DNA of 64,000 bases from Bog-756 sp963696495 (GCA_963696495.1 CAVOKJ010000002.1:682001-746000); one strand, 5' to 3'; shown: positions 33,273-43,023, numbered from the stretch's first letter. Numbers and translations: made by a program. The notes: generated by a model from the letters alone, not told the origin.

Positions 33273-35297
33273 CTAGAGCTCCGGGTCGTCGAAGACGATG
33301 CCCCGGCCGCCGCACACCTCGCAGGTGGTCGACATGGACTCGATGAGCCCCTCCGACACCCGCTTCCTGGTCATCTCCACCAGGCCCAGCTCCGAGATGT
33401 CGAAGACCTGGGTGCGGGTCTTGTCCCGGGCCAGGGCGGAGCGCAGGGCGCTCCCGACCTTGTCGCGGTTCTCCCGGATCTCCATGTCGATGAAGTCGAT
33501 CACGATGATCCCCCCGATGTCACGGAGGCGGAGCTGTCGGGCCACCTCCTCGGCGGCCTCGAGGTTGTTCCGGTAGACCGTCTCCTCCAGATTGGTGGTG
33601 CCCACGTTCTTGCCGGTGTTGACGTCGATCACCGTCAGGGCCTCGGTGCGGTCGATCACGAGGGACCCACCTGACGGCAGGTAGACCTTCCGGTCGAGGG
33701 CCCGGTGCAGCTGCTCGTGGACGTGGTAACGCTCGAAGACCGGCAGTTGCTCCGTCTCGGGATCGAAGTACTCGACCCGGTCGGCCAGCTCCGGGTTGAC
33801 CGCGCCGACGTAGTCACGCACCTGCTCGTAGAGGGCGACGTCGTCGATGACCACCGCCCGGTACTCGCGGTTCAGCTCCTCGCGGATGACCCGCACGGCG
33901 ATGGCCGGCTCGCGGTACAGGAGGGCGGGGCCCTGACCCTTGGTGGCCTCACCGGCGATGGTCTCCCACTGCTCGACGAGGCGCTGCACGTCGTTGCCGA
34001 GCTCCTCGGCACTGGCTCCGGCGGCGGCCGTGCGGACGATCAGGCCGTGACCCGGCGGCCGCACCGCGTCGACGATCTTGCGGAGCCGCTTCCGTTCGCC
34101 GTCCTCCAGCCGTTTGGAGATCCCGTAGGCGCTGCTGTTGGGCACCAGGACCACGAACCGGCCGGGAAGGGACACCTCCTGGGTGAGGCGGGCCCCCTTT
34201 GCCCCGATCGGGTTCTTCGTGACCTGGCACAGGATGGTCTGTCCGGGTCGGAGCAGCTGCTCGATCCTCGGTTGGCCGGAGGACCCCGACTCGATGTCGT
34301 CGGTGTCGTAGCGGACGTCCCCGTGGTAGAGCACGGCGTTCTTGGGCGTGCCGATGTCGATGAAGGCCGCCTCCATGCCCGGGAGCACGTTCTGGACGCG
34401 GCCCCGGTAGATGTTGCCGTCGATCTGGGTGGCGTCGTCCGACGCCCTCGAGATGTAGTGCTCGACCAGCGTCCGCCCCTCGAGCAGGGCGATCTGGGTC
34501 ATCTCCGGTCGGACGTGGACGCAGATCATGTAACGCCCGACCGCCTTGCCCCGCCGCTCCCGGCCGCCCCGCCGTCCTTCCGTCCGGCCGGGTCCCGACC
34601 GGGGTGAGCCGCCGGCGGCGGAGCCGGCACCGGGTACCTTGGCGCCGCCGGGACCCGTCGAGGTGGCGCTGCCCGCACCTCCGTCCACCGTCGTCGGTTG
34701 TTGGCGTTGGCGTCCCCCGCCGGAGCGCCCCTGGCCGCCCTTTCCGGGGGCGTTGCGCGGCTGACGCTCCTTCGGCTCGCCTCCCCCGCCGACGACCGGC
34801 ACCGGCGAGGCGGTCGGACGCGCCGGACGCGTGTCGCCGATCTTCGGTCGCTCGGACGCCGTTGCCGGGCCGGACCCCGACCCGGGTGCGTCGGGCCCGT
34901 CGGGCCGGCCCTCTCCGGCGGCATTCGGGGCGGTCGTTATGCCGTCGTTCGTTCCGGCGAATGGGGCGGATCCGGTGGGCTCGGTGGACCCTTCGTCGCC
35001 GGAGCTGCCGTCACCCCCGGTGGCCCCTTCGCCGCCGGTGGCGCCGCCGGTGCGGCTCCTCCCCCGGCCGCCTCGCGTCCCGCGGCGACGCCGGCTCTGT
35101 CCTCCACCACCGTTCGGGCCCCGTGACCCGGGGATGCCGTCACCGGCAGCTCCACCGTCGTCGGGGCGGTTGTCGGACGGAGCGGACGGACCGACTCCGT
35201 GATGGCCCTCAGTGACGGCCTGCTCGGGGGCGACGGTCGAGGAGCCGGGCGAATCGCCCGGGACCCCCACCGGTGGCCCGGTTGTTGCGTCTGACAT
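33273..35297 (-). CDS. rne: Ribonuclease E/G family endoribonuclease
   Basis: Single-strand endoribonuclease for rRNA processing and mRNA decay; 674 residues. The first ~250 residues are disordered and rich in Gly, Ser, Pro and Arg, with RG-type clusters (QSRRRRGTRGGRGRSR). The catalytic part then starts: the S1 domain ('GNIYRGRVQNVLPGMEAAFI'), the 5' sensor and DNase I-like parts, the metal-binding 'GGIIVIDFIDME' and the zinc-link CEVC. There is no long C-terminal scaffold, so the disordered region is N-terminal only. AAGGGA before the ATG at 35297 fixes the start. Confidence 0.94.
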   Translation of the reverse strand: MSDATTGPPVGVPGDSPGSSTVAPEQAVTEGHHGVGPSAPSDNRPDDGGAAGDGIPGSRGPNGGGGQSRRRRGTRGGRGRSRTGGATGGEGATGGDGSSGDEGSTEPTGSAPFAGTNDGITTAPNAAGEGRPDGPDAPGSGSGPATASERPKIGDTRPARPTASPVPVVGGGGEPKERQPRNAPGKGGQGRSGGGRQRQQPTTVDGGAGSATSTGPGGAKVPGAGSAAGGSPRSGPGRTEGRRGGRERRGKAVGRYMICVHVRPEMTQIALLEGRTLVEHYISRASDDATQIDGNIYRGRVQNVLPGMEAAFIDIGTPKNAVLYHGDVRYDTDDIESGSSGQPRIEQLLRPGQTILCQVTKNPIGAKGARLTQEVSLPGRFVVLVPNSSAYGISKRLEDGERKRLRKIVDAVRPPGHGLIVRTAAAGASAEELGNDVQRLVEQWETIAGEATKGQGPALLYREPAIAVRVIREELNREYRAVVIDDVALYEQVRDYVGAVNPELADRVEYFDPETEQLPVFERYHVHEQLHRALDRKVYLPSGGSLVIDRTEALTVIDVNTGKNVGTTNLEETVYRNNLEAAEEVARQLRLRDIGGIIVIDFIDMEIRENRDKVGSALRSALARDKTRTQVFDISELGLVEMTRKRVSEGLIESMSTTCEVCGGRGIVFDDPEL

Positions 35298-35318
35298 CGA
35301 AATCCCTTCCAAAATTGT

Positions 35319-36137
35319 TCATGAGGCACGCTCGAGGGCGTACCCGGCGCGGTCGGTCCCCATCGGATCCCCTCGGCGTCCGAGAGGCTCCTTCCGGATG
35401 CCGTCGCGCTCGATCCACTGTTGTGTTCTGCACGCCCGGTCGAGGACCGGGGTTCCCACTTGGTCGTCACCAGTCGTGACGGTTCCTGCCGGGGACCGCC
35501 CGGAGGGCGGTCCGGAGACTGCGACGAGGCCCCGGGCCAACTCGGCGGGACGGACGCCACGGGGTTGCGTCGCCAGTTCGGCCACCAGGCCGAGGGTCCG
35601 GTCGGCCGGCGCCGGTCCGGGTTCGTCCTGGACGGCGAGGGCCAGCACGGAGGGTCGGAGATCGTCGTGCTCCTCCCTGCCCTTGCGCTCCCGGACGATG
35701 GGAACGGCCGATGCGGCCAGCAGCCACCCTACCCGCTGCTCGAGCTGGGCCCGGGTGACCCCGGTGAAGCGCATCTCCCACGAGCACGAGGTGACCTGCT
35801 GTTGAAGCGAGCCGTCGCCCTTGTCGAAGAGGGATGCCCGCTCGACCTCGATGCCGTCTGGCAGCAGCCCCGAGAGGTGGGCCGGCAGCGAGGGGAGGTC
35901 GACCGCCTCGGTCTCCGGCCGGCGGTCGTCGAGGACCACGTCGAGGTACTCGGCCAGGGACTCACAGCCGGTGGGGAGGGCCAGCCCGAAGCTGAGCTGG
36001 GGGCGCGGCGAGAAGCCCTCGGTGTAGGCGAGCGGCAGGGCGGCGCGCCGGAGCGCCCGCTCCCACATGCGGGCGACGTCCCGCTGGCTGGTGAAGCGGA
36101 TCCTGCCGAGCTTGGAGAAACGGAACCGGATGCGCAT
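35319..36137 (-). CDS. TIGR03936/DUF2344 radical-SAM-linked protein
   Basis: 272 residues. The N-terminal ~190 residues match the DUF2344 family: 'MRIRFRFSKLGRIRFTSQRD', 'YTEGFSPRPQLSFGLALPTG', 'SLAEYLDVVLDD' and the CSWEMRF-like strand. The rest is an Arg/Pro-rich tail. This domain always accompanies the TIGR03960 radical SAM protein, fused or adjacent. Here the ATG lies one base after that gene's stop. The biochemical role of the pair is not established. Confidence 0.9.
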   Translation of the reverse strand: MRIRFRFSKLGRIRFTSQRDVARMWERALRRAALPLAYTEGFSPRPQLSFGLALPTGCESLAEYLDVVLDDRRPETEAVDLPSLPAHLSGLLPDGIEVERASLFDKGDGSLQQQVTSCSWEMRFTGVTRAQLEQRVGWLLAASAVPIVRERKGREEHDDLRPSVLALAVQDEPGPAPADRTLGLVAELATQPRGVRPAELARGLVAVSGPPSGRSPAGTVTTGDDQVGTPVLDRACRTQQWIERDGIRKEPLGRRGDPMGTDRAGYALERAS

Positions 36138-36138
36138 G

Positions 36139-38205
36139 TCAGCCTCTCCCCTCCCCGACACCGACGGCCGCTCTGTCGTCATCCGACCCCGGGGCCGGAC
36201 CGGTGCCGGACGGCACCCTGGTGAGGAATCGTACCGGCACCTGGCCCCCCGTTGAGAGATCCTGCCCCGTCCCCTGGCTCCCGCCGGCCGGCGGGACGGC
36301 CGAGGCGACCACGTGTTCGATGCCGAAGCCGGTGCAGGCCCCACAGTCGTAGCAGGGGGTCCACCGGCAGTCGGGCAGCCCGAATTCGGCCAGTGCGTCC
36401 CGCCAGTCCTGCCACAGGAAGTCGCGGTGGAGGCCCGCCGAGAGGTGGTCCCACGGCAGCACCTCGTCCTCGTGGCGATGCCGGTACACGGTGTCCTCGA
36501 GCGACATCCCCTGGGCGGTGAGCGCCTCGGTCCAGAGCTCGAGGTCGAAGTGCTCCGACCACTCCTGGAACGTGCCGCCGGCCCGCCACACGTGCTCGAT
36601 GACCGGGCCCATCCGGCGGTCACCCCGGCTGACGATGCCCTCGGCCGCCGTGGCCTTCGGGTCGTGCCACCGGATGGTGAGGCCGCGGACCGGTCGTGCG
36701 GCGTCGCGGAGGAGGTGCACCTTGCGGGTCAGCTCCTCGATGGTGTTCTGCCCGAACCACTGGAACGGCGTCTGGACCTTGGGGACGAAGCCACCCACCG
36801 ACGCGGTGACGGTGACCCCTTGGTGGTAGCGGCGCCCGATCGCCACACACTGCTTGGCCAGCTCGACGATGCCCAACGTGTCCTCGTCGGTCTCGGTCGG
36901 CAGGCCGATGAGGAAGTAGAGCTTGACCCGCTTCCATCCCTGGCTGAACGCCGCGTCGACCGCCGCGTAGAGGTCCTCTTCCCGGATCAGCTTGTTGATG
37001 ACCTGACGCATCCTCCAGGTGCCGCCCTCCGGGGCGAAAGTGAGCCCGGTGCGTCGCACCCGTTGGATCTGGGCGGCGGTGCCGACGGTGAAGGCGTCGA
37101 CCCGCAGGCTCGGCAGGCTCACCGACACCTGGCCCGAGCACGACGGGTCGTCGATGATCGACGTGACCGTCTCCTCGATGCCCGAGTAGTCGGCGCTGGA
37201 CAGCGAGGTCAGCGCCACCTCGTCGTAGCCGGTGCGGGCCAGTCCCGCCGAGACCATCGTGCGGACCTGGTCAGCGGGCCGCTCCCGCACCGGCCTCGTG
37301 ATCATCCCGGCCTGACAGAACCGACAGCCCCGGGTGCACCCGCGGAACAGCTCGACGTTGAGGCGGTCGTGGACCACCTCGATGAGCGGGACCAGCTGCT
37401 GGCGCGGGTACGGCCACTCGGCGAGGTCGGCGATCGTCCGCTTGTGCACCCGGTCGGGGGTGCCGGGACGGACGGGAGTGGTCGAGACCAGGGTCGGCAC
37501 CGACCCGTCCTCGACCGTGGGGCCGGAGGCGTAGCGGGCCTCGTAACAGGCCGGCACGTAGACGCCGTCGATTTCCGAGAGTTCGCCCAGGAGCTCCTCC
37601 CGGGACCCCCCTCGGGAGGCCGGGTCCGTCCCGGAGCCGGCGGCGAAGGCCCCCAGCACCTCGTTGACCTCTCCCACCGCCTCCTCGCCATCGCCCAGGA
37701 CGAAGCAGTCGACGAAGTCGGCCAGCGGCTCGGGGTTGAAGGCGCAGTGACCGCCGGCGATCACCAGGGGGTGGTCCAGGGTCCGGTGGGCGGCGTGCAC
37801 GGGGACCCCGGCCAGATCGATGAGGTTGAGCACGTTGGTGTAGACGAGCTCCGCCGAGAGGTTGAACGCCAGGACGTCGAAGCCACCGGCCGGCAGGTGG
37901 TTCTCCAGCGAGAACAGGGGCACCCCGGCCGCCCGCATGGCCGCTTCCATGTCCACCCAGGGTGCGTAGGCCCGTTCCGCCAGCGCGTCCGTCCGCTCGT
38001 TGAGGATCTCGTAGAGGATCTGGAGTCCCTGGTTGGGGAGCCCGATCTCGTAGGTGTCGGGGTAGATGAGCAGCCAGGCCACCGTGCCGGGGCGGTGCTC
38101 GGTCACCTGGGCGCCCAGCTCGCCGCCGATGTAGCGGGCCGGCTTGGCCACCCCGGACAGGAGCGGCTCGATACGTGGCCAGAGGGACTGCATCTCCCCC
38201 GTCAT
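36139..38205 (-). CDS. TIGR03960-family radical SAM protein with B12-binding-like N-terminus
   Basis: 688 residues. The N-terminal part has a cobalamin-binding-like Rossmann region (YPDTYEIGLPNQGLQILYEI). The radical SAM core has the cluster motif in 'FRGCTRGCRFCQAGM' (CxxxCxxC) and 'LTFAPEGGTWRMRQVINK'. A C-terminal Cys cluster 'WTPCYDCGACTGFG' may bind another Fe-S cluster. The reaction is unknown; co-occurrence with DUF2344, RNase E/G and L21 in many actinobacteria suggests an RNA or ribosome modification role (inference). The region C-terminal to that cluster is low-complexity. The start could also be the ATG at 38193. Confidence 0.9.
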   Translation of the reverse strand: MTGEMQSLWPRIEPLLSGVAKPARYIGGELGAQVTEHRPGTVAWLLIYPDTYEIGLPNQGLQILYEILNERTDALAERAYAPWVDMEAAMRAAGVPLFSLENHLPAGGFDVLAFNLSAELVYTNVLNLIDLAGVPVHAAHRTLDHPLVIAGGHCAFNPEPLADFVDCFVLGDGEEAVGEVNEVLGAFAAGSGTDPASRGGSREELLGELSEIDGVYVPACYEARYASGPTVEDGSVPTLVSTTPVRPGTPDRVHKRTIADLAEWPYPRQQLVPLIEVVHDRLNVELFRGCTRGCRFCQAGMITRPVRERPADQVRTMVSAGLARTGYDEVALTSLSSADYSGIEETVTSIIDDPSCSGQVSVSLPSLRVDAFTVGTAAQIQRVRRTGLTFAPEGGTWRMRQVINKLIREEDLYAAVDAAFSQGWKRVKLYFLIGLPTETDEDTLGIVELAKQCVAIGRRYHQGVTVTASVGGFVPKVQTPFQWFGQNTIEELTRKVHLLRDAARPVRGLTIRWHDPKATAAEGIVSRGDRRMGPVIEHVWRAGGTFQEWSEHFDLELWTEALTAQGMSLEDTVYRHRHEDEVLPWDHLSAGLHRDFLWQDWRDALAEFGLPDCRWTPCYDCGACTGFGIEHVVASAVPPAGGSQGTGQDLSTGGQVPVRFLTRVPSGTGPAPGSDDDRAAVGVGEGRG

Positions 38206-38280
38206 CCTAGGGCCGGCCGGTCGGGGCCACGCCGCGCCAGTCCGGGAGGACGGGATCCCGGGGCCCGGCCGGGGAGCGGG

Positions 38281-40485
38281 TCACCCCGTCGGCTTGGTCG
38301 TGGTCGTGGTGGCCAGCGACGGGAGCTGGATGGGATTCGGGTTCTCGACAACCTGTGGACCAGGGGGTATGGCCGCCGGCGTCACCGGATGGGCGGCCAG
38401 GTAGTTGAAGATCGAGCCCACGACCGGGGCGGCGGCCGTGGCGCCGTAGCCGGCCTGGTCGATGACGCAGACGACCACGTACTGGGGAGCGGCGGTCGGC
38501 CCGAACCCGACGAACCAGGCCGTGGGCTCCTTGCCGATCTCCGAGTCGGCGGTGCCGGTCTTGCCGGCCACCCCGCCGGGGAAGCTGGCGAGGCCGGGGA
38601 CCCCGTACGCCGTGCCCTTCGGGTTGTTGACGGCGCCCTCGAACCCGGTGAGCAGGGCGTTGTAGGTCGACGCCGGCAGGCTGACGTGGCCGGTGACCTG
38701 GGGGGTGAACTTCTTGACCACCTGTCCCGACGGGGAGACGATCGCCGCGGCCACCTGGGGCGCGTAGCGGGTGCCGCCGTTGGCGAAGGTGGAGTAGGCC
38801 ACCGCCTGTTCGATCGGCGTGATCACCGTAGCCCCCTGCCCGAAGGCCATCTCCACGTTGTCGGCGGCGTACCAGGTCGTATTGGGGAAGCCCGTCGGGC
38901 TCTCGGCGTGCAGCTTGAGCCGCTCGGCCTGGCTGTCGACACGCCCCTGGACCTCGCCGGGCAGGTCGATGCCGGTCAGCTCGCCCAACCCGTACTGGTT
39001 GGCCTGGTTCTGGATGGGGGTCTGGCCGTAGGTGGCCCGGGCGTCGTAGAACATGGCGCCCAGGTTGTAGAAGAAGTCGTCGCTCGACACGGTGAGGGCG
39101 GTGGTGATGTCGATGTCACCGAAGCCACCGTCTCCCTCGCTGTTGTGGAACTCGCAGGTCGAGCTGTTGTACTGGCAGCCGGGCACCTTGAACGTGCCGG
39201 AGTCGTCGTAGATGTCGGTCGGGGTCCAGAGGCCGAGGTCGAGGGCGGCCGTCGCCGTGTTGAGCTTGAAGGTCGAGCCCGGTGTGTAGAGCCCGTCGAT
39301 GGCCCGGTTGAGCAGCGGCTCGTTGTTGGCCGGGGCCGACAGGGCCGCGTACTCCGGCGTCGAGATCCCCCCGACCCAGACGGCCGGGTTGTACGTGGGG
39401 TACGAGGACATGGCGTAGACGGCACCGGTATCGGGGTTCATCACGACCACGGCGCCGCCGGTGGCCGCCGGATAGCACCCCGAGTTGTTGTTGCACTGGT
39501 GGTCGTAGGTCCTCCGCAGCGCCAGTATCTGGCTGGCGAGGGCGTTGTCGGCGACCTGCTGGAGATTGGTGTCGAGGTTGGTGACGAGGTTGTCGCCGGG
39601 GACCGCCGGGGTCGTCTTCAGCGACCCGACGACTTGGCCCTTCGGGTTGACCTCGAGCTGTTGCTGTCCCGAGGTGCCCCGCAGCTGCGTCTCGTACTGG
39701 TACTCGAGGCCCGACTGGCCGAAGGCATCACCGGCCACGTACCCCTGGGACGCCCTCGACTTGAGCTCGGCGGCGTTGATGGTCCCCACATAGCCGAGGG
39801 TCTGGGAGGCCGGATAGCCGACGGCGCCCGGTCCGGGCAGCTCCCCCTGTGGGTACTGGCGCTCGGTGGTGGCCACCGAGCTCACGCCGGGGAACTCCGA
39901 CTGGTGCTCTTTGATGTACAGGATGTCGGCGAGGATCTGCTGCTGTTCGGCCGGGGACGCCCCGCCGGTCAGCACCGGCACCGGCTTGTAGAGGCTGTAG
40001 CGGGGATCGGCGATGGTGGCGTTGACCTGTGCCGTGGTCTGGCCGATGAGGGCGGCGAGGCGGCCGACGACGTCGGGGTCCTGGGTGGCGGTGACCCGCG
40101 ACAGGGTGATCTGCTCGACCACCTGGTTGTTGACCAAGGGGTTGCCGTACCGGTCGAGGATCAGTCCACGGCTCGGCTGGATCTGGACCCCGCGTATCTG
40201 GTTGGCCGACACCGCCTGCGCGGCGGCCGGTGCCTGCAGCACGGTGAGCGCCCACAGCCGCAGGCCGAGGACGGCGAACAGGCCGAGGACGATGAGCCCG
40301 GTGATGCGCAACCGCAGCCCTGGACGTGCGGTGCTCGAGTCGGGTGCGTCCAGGACCGTCTCGATGGAGAAGCGGTTCTGGTGCATCTTCGGCTGCTTGG
40401 CCCGCTTGGGACGGGAGCTCCTGTCCTTCTCCGGGCGGAGGTAGTGGCGCGAACCACCGAAGGGATGACGTAGGGATCGGCTCAC
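38281..40485 (-). CDS. mrdA: Penicillin-binding protein 2 (elongasome transpeptidase)
   Basis: Class B PBP that cross-links peptidoglycan during elongation; 734 residues. A basic cytoplasmic N-terminus is followed by one TM helix (~residues 60-82), the PBP dimerisation domain ('RGLILDRYGNPLVNN') and the transpeptidase domain. Active-site motifs are STFK (S404, K407), SSD (467-469, where SxN is usual) and KTG (642-644). The tail is Pro/Thr-rich. The GTG at 40485 gives VSRSLRHPFGG; a TTG at 40503 is in frame too. It follows mreD by 55 bp. No SEDS partner (rodA) follows, unlike most mre operons. Confidence 0.94.
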   Translation of the reverse strand: MSRSLRHPFGGSRHYLRPEKDRSSRPKRAKQPKMHQNRFSIETVLDAPDSSTARPGLRLRITGLIVLGLFAVLGLRLWALTVLQAPAAAQAVSANQIRGVQIQPSRGLILDRYGNPLVNNQVVEQITLSRVTATQDPDVVGRLAALIGQTTAQVNATIADPRYSLYKPVPVLTGGASPAEQQQILADILYIKEHQSEFPGVSSVATTERQYPQGELPGPGAVGYPASQTLGYVGTINAAELKSRASQGYVAGDAFGQSGLEYQYETQLRGTSGQQQLEVNPKGQVVGSLKTTPAVPGDNLVTNLDTNLQQVADNALASQILALRRTYDHQCNNNSGCYPAATGGAVVVMNPDTGAVYAMSSYPTYNPAVWVGGISTPEYAALSAPANNEPLLNRAIDGLYTPGSTFKLNTATAALDLGLWTPTDIYDDSGTFKVPGCQYNSSTCEFHNSEGDGGFGDIDITTALTVSSDDFFYNLGAMFYDARATYGQTPIQNQANQYGLGELTGIDLPGEVQGRVDSQAERLKLHAESPTGFPNTTWYAADNVEMAFGQGATVITPIEQAVAYSTFANGGTRYAPQVAAAIVSPSGQVVKKFTPQVTGHVSLPASTYNALLTGFEGAVNNPKGTAYGVPGLASFPGGVAGKTGTADSEIGKEPTAWFVGFGPTAAPQYVVVCVIDQAGYGATAAAPVVGSIFNYLAAHPVTPAAIPPGPQVVENPNPIQLPSLATTTTTKPTG

Positions 40486-40540
40486 GGCAGCCCAGTATCC
40501 CAAGTGCTGGACGCTGGCGGGACGCGGCCCACGGCCAGGC

Positions 40541-41077
40541 TCACCGGGCCACGCCCGAGGAGAGGGGCGACGTGGGCACGCCCTCGGTGGACGCGGCGGG
40601 CAACGCCCAGGTCACCAGCGCCATTGCCGGAATGGCCAGCACGGCATTGGTGATCGACACCACGGCGATGACGCGAACCAGGTCCACATGGAGCATCTGC
40701 GGCTGGCCGAGGACGGAGCCCAGCACGCCGTAGACCAGCTCGTAGAGGGCGCTGCCGGCCAGGGCGGCCACCACCGGCAGCCACACCGCCGTGCGATCGA
40801 GCGCCAGAGTCGCCACACCCACGCCATACCCGAGCATGGTGGCGACCAGGGCCGAGAGCCCGAACGGGGTGGGGAGGAAGAGATCGGCCACCAAGCCGGT
40901 GGCGAAGCCCATCCACGCCCCCCGGGACGGTCCGCCCACCAGGCCGGCCACGATCGGGAGCAGGATCATGATGTCGGGGTGGACGCCACCCACCCGCAGA
41001 TCGAGCATCAGGGTCTGTTGGACGATGACGAACAGCAGGGTCACCAGGCCGACGCGGAAGAGCACCCGGGAGGTCAA
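40541..41077 (-). CDS. mreD: Rod-shape determining protein MreD
   Basis: A 178-residue membrane protein with about five hydrophobic segments ('VGLVTLLFVIVQQTLML', 'IMILLPIVAGLVGG', 'FGLSALVATMLGYGVGV', 'LPVVAALAGSALYELVYG', 'AVLAIPAMALVTWAL'). Identification rests on topology, length and position between mreC and PBP2. I use the TTG at 41077 because of the upstream GGGGGTGG; the GTG at 41065 is an alternative. Confidence 0.85.
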   Translation of the reverse strand: MTSRVLFRVGLVTLLFVIVQQTLMLDLRVGGVHPDIMILLPIVAGLVGGPSRGAWMGFATGLVADLFLPTPFGLSALVATMLGYGVGVATLALDRTAVWLPVVAALAGSALYELVYGVLGSVLGQPQMLHVDLVRVIAVVSITNAVLAIPAMALVTWALPAASTEGVPTSPLSSGVAR

Positions 41078-41111
41078 CGGCCACCCCCGGAGCGTCGTGC
41101 ACCGCGGGCGG

Positions 41112-41969
41112 TCACGCCGAAGGCCCCCACAGGACGACCGACACGTACCGGAGGTGGACCAGATCGGCCTCGGGCTCCAGGGACACCGCCTCCTGCGCCG
41201 AGGTGATGCCGTTGCGGTGGGCGACCACCCGGGCCACCGGGATCCCCGCCGGGTAGGCGGCCCCCGGCAGACCGCTGGTGTAGAACACGTCGCCGTCGAC
41301 CAACGGAGTGTTCGACGGGACCAGGTCGGCAGAGAGGGGCTTGCCCGAGCCCTGGCCCGTGAGCACCGCCAGTGCGTTCGCCGTCGACCCGTAGCGGACA
41401 CCGACCGCAGACTGGCCGTCGGTGATGAGCCGCACGGTGGACGAGTCGTGGTTGGCCTGCACCACCTGGCCCACCAGGCCCCCCTGGCCCGCCGCGCCGC
41501 TGGTCCCCACCACCGGCATGTTCAACTGCACCCCCTGGTCCCGGCCCACGCTGATGTCGATGGTGGAGGCGAAGTCGCTCGTCCCGAAATCGGTCACCAC
41601 CGCCGGCACCGTCTGCAGGTTCTGGAGGAACGGCAGGTGCAGCAGGGCGGTCAGCTGCTTCATCTGCTGGAGCACGTCCGGTTGGGACACCTGTTGCGCC
41701 CGCAGCTGGTCGAGCTCGTCCTGGAGCTTCTGGTTCTGCTGTCGCACCGCGCCGTAGTGGACCGAGCCGGCCAGGAAGCTACCGATCGGCTCGACGATGT
41801 CGTCGATCCCGCCACGGATGGGCGAGAAGGCGTCGGCGGCCACGGACCGGACCCCGGAGGTGATGCGGTGGAATCCGCCCCGGGCGTCGAGGGTGATGAT
41901 GGTGACCGAGGCCAGTACCAGGATCAGCAGCGTGGTACGGGGGCGTCGGTAGCGCCGTGGCGGCGCCAC
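41112..41969 (-). CDS. mreC: Rod-shape determining protein MreC
   Basis: 285 residues: a short basic N-terminus, one TM helix (TLLILVLASVTIITLDA), a coiled coil (~72-105, 'RQQNQKLQDELDQLRAQQ') and the MreC beta-barrel region ('VVGTSGAAGQGGLVGQVVQ', 'STVRLITDGQSAVGVR'). It links MreB to the periplasmic-side synthases. 22 bp after mreB. Confidence 0.94.
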   Translation of the reverse strand: MAPPRRYRRPRTTLLILVLASVTIITLDARGGFHRITSGVRSVAADAFSPIRGGIDDIVEPIGSFLAGSVHYGAVRQQNQKLQDELDQLRAQQVSQPDVLQQMKQLTALLHLPFLQNLQTVPAVVTDFGTSDFASTIDISVGRDQGVQLNMPVVGTSGAAGQGGLVGQVVQANHDSSTVRLITDGQSAVGVRYGSTANALAVLTGQGSGKPLSADLVPSNTPLVDGDVFYTSGLPGAAYPAGIPVARVVAHRNGITSAQEAVSLEPEADLVHLRYVSVVLWGPSA

Positions 41970-41991
41970 TAGAGACGAAGCCTCCGGTCGA

Positions 41992-43023
41992 TCAGCGAGC
42001 CGAGGAGGTGATGAGGACCTGCTTGAGGGCCTCGAACTCCTCGAGGCACTGCCCGCTGCCGATGGCGACGCAATTGAGGGGGTCGCGGGCCACCACGATC
42101 GGCATGCCCGTCTCCTGGGTGAGCCGGCTGTCGAGGCCGTGGAGGAGGGCGCCGCCTCCGGTCAGGACGATGCCCTGTTCCATGATGTCGGCGGCCAGCT
42201 CCGGGGGCGTCCGGTCGAGGGTGACCTTGACGGCGTCGACGATGGCCGAGACGGGCTCCTCGATCGACTTGCGGATCTCCTGGGTCGAGATGACCACGGT
42301 CTTCGGCAGACCGGTCACCAGGTCGCGTCCCCGGATCTCCGCGTGCAACTCCTCTTCGAGCTCGTAGGCGGAGCCGAGCGCGATCTTGATCTCCTCGGCG
42401 GTCCGTTCGCCGAGGGCCAGGCTGTACTCCTTCTTCACGAAGGAGACGATGGCCTCGTCCAGCTCGTCACCGCCGATGCGGATGGACTGACTCGTCACGA
42501 TGCCGCCCAGCGAGATCACGGCCACCTCGGTCGTCCCGCCACCGATGTCCACGACCATGTTGCCGGTCGGCTCGTGCACGGGGAGGCCGGCACCGATGGC
42601 GGCGGCCATCGGCTCCTCGATGATGTAGGCCTTGCGCGCCCCGGCGTACTCGGCCGCCTCCATGACGGCGCGCTGCTCCACCCCGGTGATGCCCGAGGGC
42701 ACGCAGATCACCATGCGCGGCTTGGCGAACCGCCGCTGGTGCACACGGTGGATGAAGTACCGGAGCATCTTCTCGCAGATCTCGAAGTCGGCGATGACCC
42801 CGTCCTTCAGGGGCCTGATGGCCTGGATGTGACTCGGGGTGCGGCCGATCATCCGCTTGGCCTCGGCTCCGACAGCCAGCGGCCTGCCGTCCTTCACGTT
42901 GACCGCGACCACCGACGGCTCGTTGAGCACGATGCCCCGGCCCCGCACGTAGACCAGGGTGTTGGCGGTACCGAGGTCGACGGCCATGTCGCGACCGAGA
43001 ATCGAGAAACTGTTGTCGCGCAT
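41992..43023 (-). CDS. mreB: Rod-shape determining actin homologue MreB
   Basis: Actin-fold filament protein directing lateral wall synthesis; 343 residues. The ATP-binding motifs are 'MAVDLGTANTLVYVRGRGIV' (phosphate 1), 'MVVDIGGGTTEVAVISLGG' (phosphate 2) and 'GIVLTGGGALLHGLD' (adenosine). GGAGGAG lies 10 nt before the ATG at 43023; the TTG one codon earlier is less likely. A promoter-like pair lies upstream. Its presence predicts a rod-shaped or lateral-growing cell. Confidence 0.97.
   Translation of the reverse strand: MRDNSFSILGRDMAVDLGTANTLVYVRGRGIVLNEPSVVAVNVKDGRPLAVGAEAKRMIGRTPSHIQAIRPLKDGVIADFEICEKMLRYFIHRVHQRRFAKPRMVICVPSGITGVEQRAVMEAAEYAGARKAYIIEEPMAAAIGAGLPVHEPTGNMVVDIGGGTTEVAVISLGGIVTSQSIRIGGDELDEAIVSFVKKEYSLALGERTAEEIKIALGSAYELEEELHAEIRGRDLVTGLPKTVVISTQEIRKSIEEPVSAIVDAVKVTLDRTPPELAADIMEQGIVLTGGGALLHGLDSRLTQETGMPIVVARDPLNCVAIGSGQCLEEFEALKQVLITSSAR

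Noticed and set aside
36313..40473. A 1386-codon plus-strand open frame opposite the radical SAM and PBP2 genes
   Set aside because: Antisense to two well-supported genes; composition is that of the reverse complement of high-GC coding DNA, with no domain.
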